Shown here: positions 4,941-7,016 of the stretch, piece after piece
Layout of the letters: each line of letters starts with the position of its first letter
Numbering within the stretch: position 1 is the first letter of the stretch
Origin: Phytoactinopolyspora endophytica
GTDB lineage: Bacteria; Actinomycetota; Actinomycetes; Jiangellales; Jiangellaceae
Assembly (NCBI RefSeq): GCF_004138495.1
Contig: NZ_ML142849.1
Location: forward strand, 479,942-486,957
DNA length: 7,016 nt
Reading direction: 5' to 3'
Program-made: the position numbers and the translations under genes
Notes under the pieces: model-generated
What the model was told of the DNA's origin: nothing
Seen by the model: the letters and a program-made list of their open reading frames with translations, nothing else
Databases searched by the model: none

Positions 4941-5710
4941 CGGCCGTCGAGGGCACGTATGCGCCGGCGCCTGGAGCCGCGCCGCTCTGGCGGATGCTGG
5001 CCGTACAGACGACGTTCGAAACCCGTCTGCTGCTGCGCAACGGTGAGCAACTGCTGCTGACCGCGATCATCCCGGTGGTCCTGCTCGCGCTGCTCACCGC
5101 CGTCCCGGTCTTCGACACCGCCGGTTACGAGCGCGTCGACTTCCTGGTGCCCGGGATCTTGGCCTTGTCGGTCATGTCCACCGCGTTCACGTCGCTGGCG
5201 ATAGCCACCGGGTACGAACGCCGCTATGGCGTGCTCAAACGACTGGCCGCCTCTCCCCTGCCCCGGTGGGCGTTGTTGCTGGCCAAAGCCCTCACGGTGC
5301 TGGTCGTCGAAGTACTTCAGGTGGCCTTGGTATGCGGCCTGGGCTGGGCTCTCGGCTGGCGCCCGCACGGCTCCGTCCTCGCCGTCGCGGTCCTCTTCGT
5401 CGCCGGGACGCTCGCCTTCGCCGGGCTCGGCCTGCTGATGGCCGGCACGTTGCGGGCCGAAGCGACGCTCGCCGCAGCGAACCTGGTCTACATCCTGTTG
5501 CTGGTGCTCGGGGGCGTGGTCATCCCGTTCGACCAGTTCCCCGATGCGGCGGCAAGCGTGTTGACGACGACGCCGACGGGCGCGCTGGCAGACGGACTGC
5601 GCGATGTGCTCGCCGACGGAGCCGCCATGCCGTGGGGTGCGGCCGGCATCCTGGTGGGATGGGCCGTCGCCGGCTTCGCGGCGGCCGCCCGCTGGTTCCG
5701 CTGGGAGTGA
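4937..5710 (+). CDS. ABC-2 type exporter, membrane permease subunit
   Basis: This is the membrane partner of the ATPase just upstream. It has 257 residues with about six hydrophobic segments, roughly at 38-58, 69-90, 111-140, 146-171, 175-197 and 233-253. The hydrophilic loop YERRYGVLKRLAASPLPRW (93-111) is the typical ABC-2 coupling loop found in DrrB and ABC2-membrane proteins. The N-terminus is cytoplasmic with an amphipathic stretch (MLAVQTTFETRLLLRN at 20-35) before the first membrane segment. The GTG start overlaps the ATPase stop as GTGA. The length is normal for the family and no residue appears missing. Together the two proteins would form a 2+2 exporter. The substrate is unknown; DrrAB-type systems export lipids, glycolipids or antibiotics, but nothing here identifies the cargo. 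Confidence 0.94.
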   Translation: MTAVEGTYAPAPGAAPLWRMLAVQTTFETRLLLRNGEQLLLTAIIPVVLLALLTAVPVFDTAGYERVDFLVPGILALSVMSTAFTSLAIATGYERRYGVLKRLAASPLPRWALLLAKALTVLVVEVLQVALVCGLGWALGWRPHGSVLAVAVLFVAGTLAFAGLGLLMAGTLRAEATLAAANLVYILLLVLGGVVIPFDQFPDAAASVLTTTPTGALADGLRDVLADGAAMPWGAAGILVGWAVAGFAAAARWFRWE

Positions 5711-5725
5711 TCCTAAGATGACACG

Positions 5726-6706
5726 GTGACCACGACCGCGACGCCGCCCGGTGTGGACAGTGGCCCGCGCCGACTGTTCCATCGCTTGCCGCTGCCGACG
5801 GAGCGGACACTGCGCGGGCTGGCCGTCGCCTCGCTCATCACCCAGGCCGGCATCATCGTCACCGGCGGCGCAGTCCGCCTCACCGACTCCGGCCTCGGCT
5901 GCCCGGACTGGCCGCATTGCACCGAGGGCTCGCTGACCTCGACCCCGGAGATGGGCTCGCACGGCGTCATCGAGTTCGGCAACCGGCTGCTGACTTTCGT
6001 CCTCGGCGCGGTGGCACTGGCCATGCTGCTCGCCGTGATCCGGACGTTGAGGTCGGACCGGCCCCGGCGTGACCTGCTCTATCCCTCCATCATTCTGCTC
6101 GGCGTCATCCCTGCTCAGGCGTTCATCGGTGGCATCACCGTGTGGACAGACCTGAACCCGTGGGTGGTGATGTTCCACTTCCTGGTGTCGGCGGTCCTCG
6201 TCGGCATCGCCACGGTCCTGGTTCGACGTTCCCAGCGGCCTGCGGGAGCGCTGCCGCCGCGCGTCGGGAACCCCTGGCTGGAGCGGCTCGGACTGCTCAC
6301 TCTCATCGGAACCGCAGTGGCCGTCTACCTCGGGACGGTGGTCACCGGCAGCGGACCACACGCCGGAGATCCGGATTCGAAACGGACCGGCCTCGACGTC
6401 GCTTTGGTCACCCAGATTCACGCCGACGCCGTGCTCGTGCTGGTCGGGCTCTCGATCGGCCTCTACGTCGCCGCACGTGCGCTTGGTTCCCCCGGCCGCA
6501 CCGCTAGCGCCGCCCTCGTACTCATCGGTGTGGAGGCCGGCCAGGGCGTCATCGGCGTCGTCCAGTACCGTCTCGAGCTGCCCGAGCTCCTGGTCGGTCT
6601 GCACATGCTAGGCGCGGCGCTGATGATCATGGCCGCGGTCGACGCCTGGTACTCCACCCGCTGGCTCCCGTCGACCACCCCGGACGCTCTCAGCGGGAAC
6701 CGCTGA
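5726..6706 (+). CDS. ctaA: Heme A synthase, CtaA/COX15 family
   Basis: CtaA oxidises the C8 methyl of heme O to a formyl group, giving heme A for aa3-type cytochrome c oxidase. It acts in the cytoplasmic membrane. The protein has 326 residues and about eight membrane segments in two homologous halves. Motifs: GGAVRLTDSGLGCPDWPHC at 47-65 with the extracytoplasmic cysteine pair Cys59 and Cys65; His79 in GSHGVIEFGNRLL and His151 in MFHF, the expected heme ligands of the first half; His232 in TQIHADAV and His293 in GLHMLG, those of the second half; and VVTGSGPHAGD at 205-215. All four histidines are present. It starts at a GTG 15 bases after the permease stop; the nearest purine-rich site (GGAG at 5704-5707) is rather far upstream. 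Short spacing and same orientation argue for one transcript with the exporter. A GTG at 5753 is a weaker alternative start. Confidence 0.95.
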   Translation: MTTTATPPGVDSGPRRLFHRLPLPTERTLRGLAVASLITQAGIIVTGGAVRLTDSGLGCPDWPHCTEGSLTSTPEMGSHGVIEFGNRLLTFVLGAVALAMLLAVIRTLRSDRPRRDLLYPSIILLGVIPAQAFIGGITVWTDLNPWVVMFHFLVSAVLVGIATVLVRRSQRPAGALPPRVGNPWLERLGLLTLIGTAVAVYLGTVVTGSGPHAGDPDSKRTGLDVALVTQIHADAVLVLVGLSIGLYVAARALGSPGRTASAALVLIGVEAGQGVIGVVQYRLELPELLVGLHMLGAALMIMAAVDAWYSTRWLPSTTPDALSGNR

Positions 6707-6796
6707 CGCCGGCAGCCGTCGGCAGCGCGAGGCTCTCGACGTAGAACATACCGATAACGTTCATTCCCCCTGAACACCGGATGAGAGCAGAGAATC

Positions 6797-7016
6797 GTGG
6801 ACTATGTTCCGGACACCGCCCGCTACCACCGGATGACCTACCGGCGAGTCGGCCGAAGCGGCCTATGCCTTCCCGCGCTCTCACTTGGACTCTGGCACAA
6901 CTTCGGCGACGAACGCGATAGATCCACCCAGCGCGCCATCGTGCGCCGAGCCTTCGACCTGGGCATCACCCATTTCGACCTGGCCAACAACTACGGCCCG
7001 CCGTACGGCGCGGCCG
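6797..7016 (+). CDS. Aldo/keto reductase, N-terminal part (continues past the right edge)
   Basis: This is an NADPH-dependent aldo/keto reductase of the class that includes E. coli YghZ (Gpr, L-glyceraldehyde 3-phosphate reductase) and the Kv-channel beta-subunit-like enzymes. The 73 complete codons give RYHRMTYRRVGRSGL at 9-23, LPALSLGLWHNFGD at 25-38, and FDLGITHFDLANNYGPPYG at 53-71. Asp61 and Tyr66 are the first two members of the catalytic Asp-Tyr-Lys-His tetrad; the others lie beyond the edge. Full-length relatives have about 330-350 residues. I choose the GTG at 6797 because the first 12 residues resemble the YghZ N-terminus, where a RYxxM motif also precedes the barrel; the ATG at 6833 would drop them. 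The gene follows ctaA by 90 bases on the same strand. The physiological substrate is not evident, and it may have its own promoter in that gap. Confidence 0.92.
   Translation, partial: MDYVPDTARYHRMTYRRVGRSGLCLPALSLGLWHNFGDERDRSTQRAIVRRAFDLGITHFDLANNYGPPYGAA

Noticed and set aside
4700..6604. 634-residue open frame on the minus strand opposite the ATPase end, the permease and ctaA.
   Set aside because: Its product is rich in Gln, Arg, His, Gly and Asp without domains, and the plus-strand genes there are unmistakable. It is a typical antisense shadow in high-GC DNA.
6708..6723. Hairpin GCCGGC-AGCC-GTCGGC directly after the ctaA stop, a possible terminator.
   Set aside because: The stem is six pairs including one G-T, and no T-run follows; stems like this are common by chance in GC-rich DNA. 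The rest of the 90-base gap to the aldo/keto reductase gene shows no convincing promoter.

Overview
The window comes from a high-GC Gram-positive actinomycete. The codons are strongly G/C at third positions, GTG starts are common, and a SufR repressor gene lies directly ahead of sufB, close to an ABC-2 exporter and an actinobacterial-type heme A synthase gene. As I recall it, this neighbourhood (suf genes - ABC transporter - ctaA) is also found in Mycobacterium and Streptomyces. The genus cannot be fixed from the sequence alone.

Layout. Positions 1-1310 (minus strand) hold the start of the iron-sulfur cluster assembly (suf) operon: sufR, then the first 193 codons of sufB, which runs off the left edge. 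The sufR promoter region (about 1362-1409) carries three overlapping signals: a plausible -35/-10 pair, a DtxR/IdeR-like iron box over the -35, and an inverted repeat over the -10. Positions 1490-3805 (plus strand) hold three tandem paralogous genes, each coding for a protein of about 230 residues with one N-terminal membrane anchor. I do not recognise the family. The three proteins align end to end with essentially no gaps (about 54-55% identity by hand count) and share two invariant cysteines. Positions 3868-4002 (minus strand) hold a possible 44-residue gene whose base composition by codon position looks like real coding sequence. Positions 4017-5710 (plus strand) hold an ABC-2 exporter, an ATPase and a permease with overlapping ends. 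ctaA (heme A synthase) follows 15 bases later. An aldo/keto reductase gene begins at 6797 and runs off the right edge.

How they fit together. The suf genes make Fe-S clusters and should respond both to cluster status (through SufR) and, if the iron box is real, to iron supply. ctaA makes heme A for the aa3-type cytochrome oxidase, and it is probably co-transcribed with the exporter, whose substrate is unknown. The window is therefore centred on iron and redox cofactors, with an uncharacterised triplicated membrane-protein family between the two modules. The most interesting items are the gene triplication, the iron box at the sufR promoter, and the hidden small gene squeezed between the third paralog and the ABC operon.
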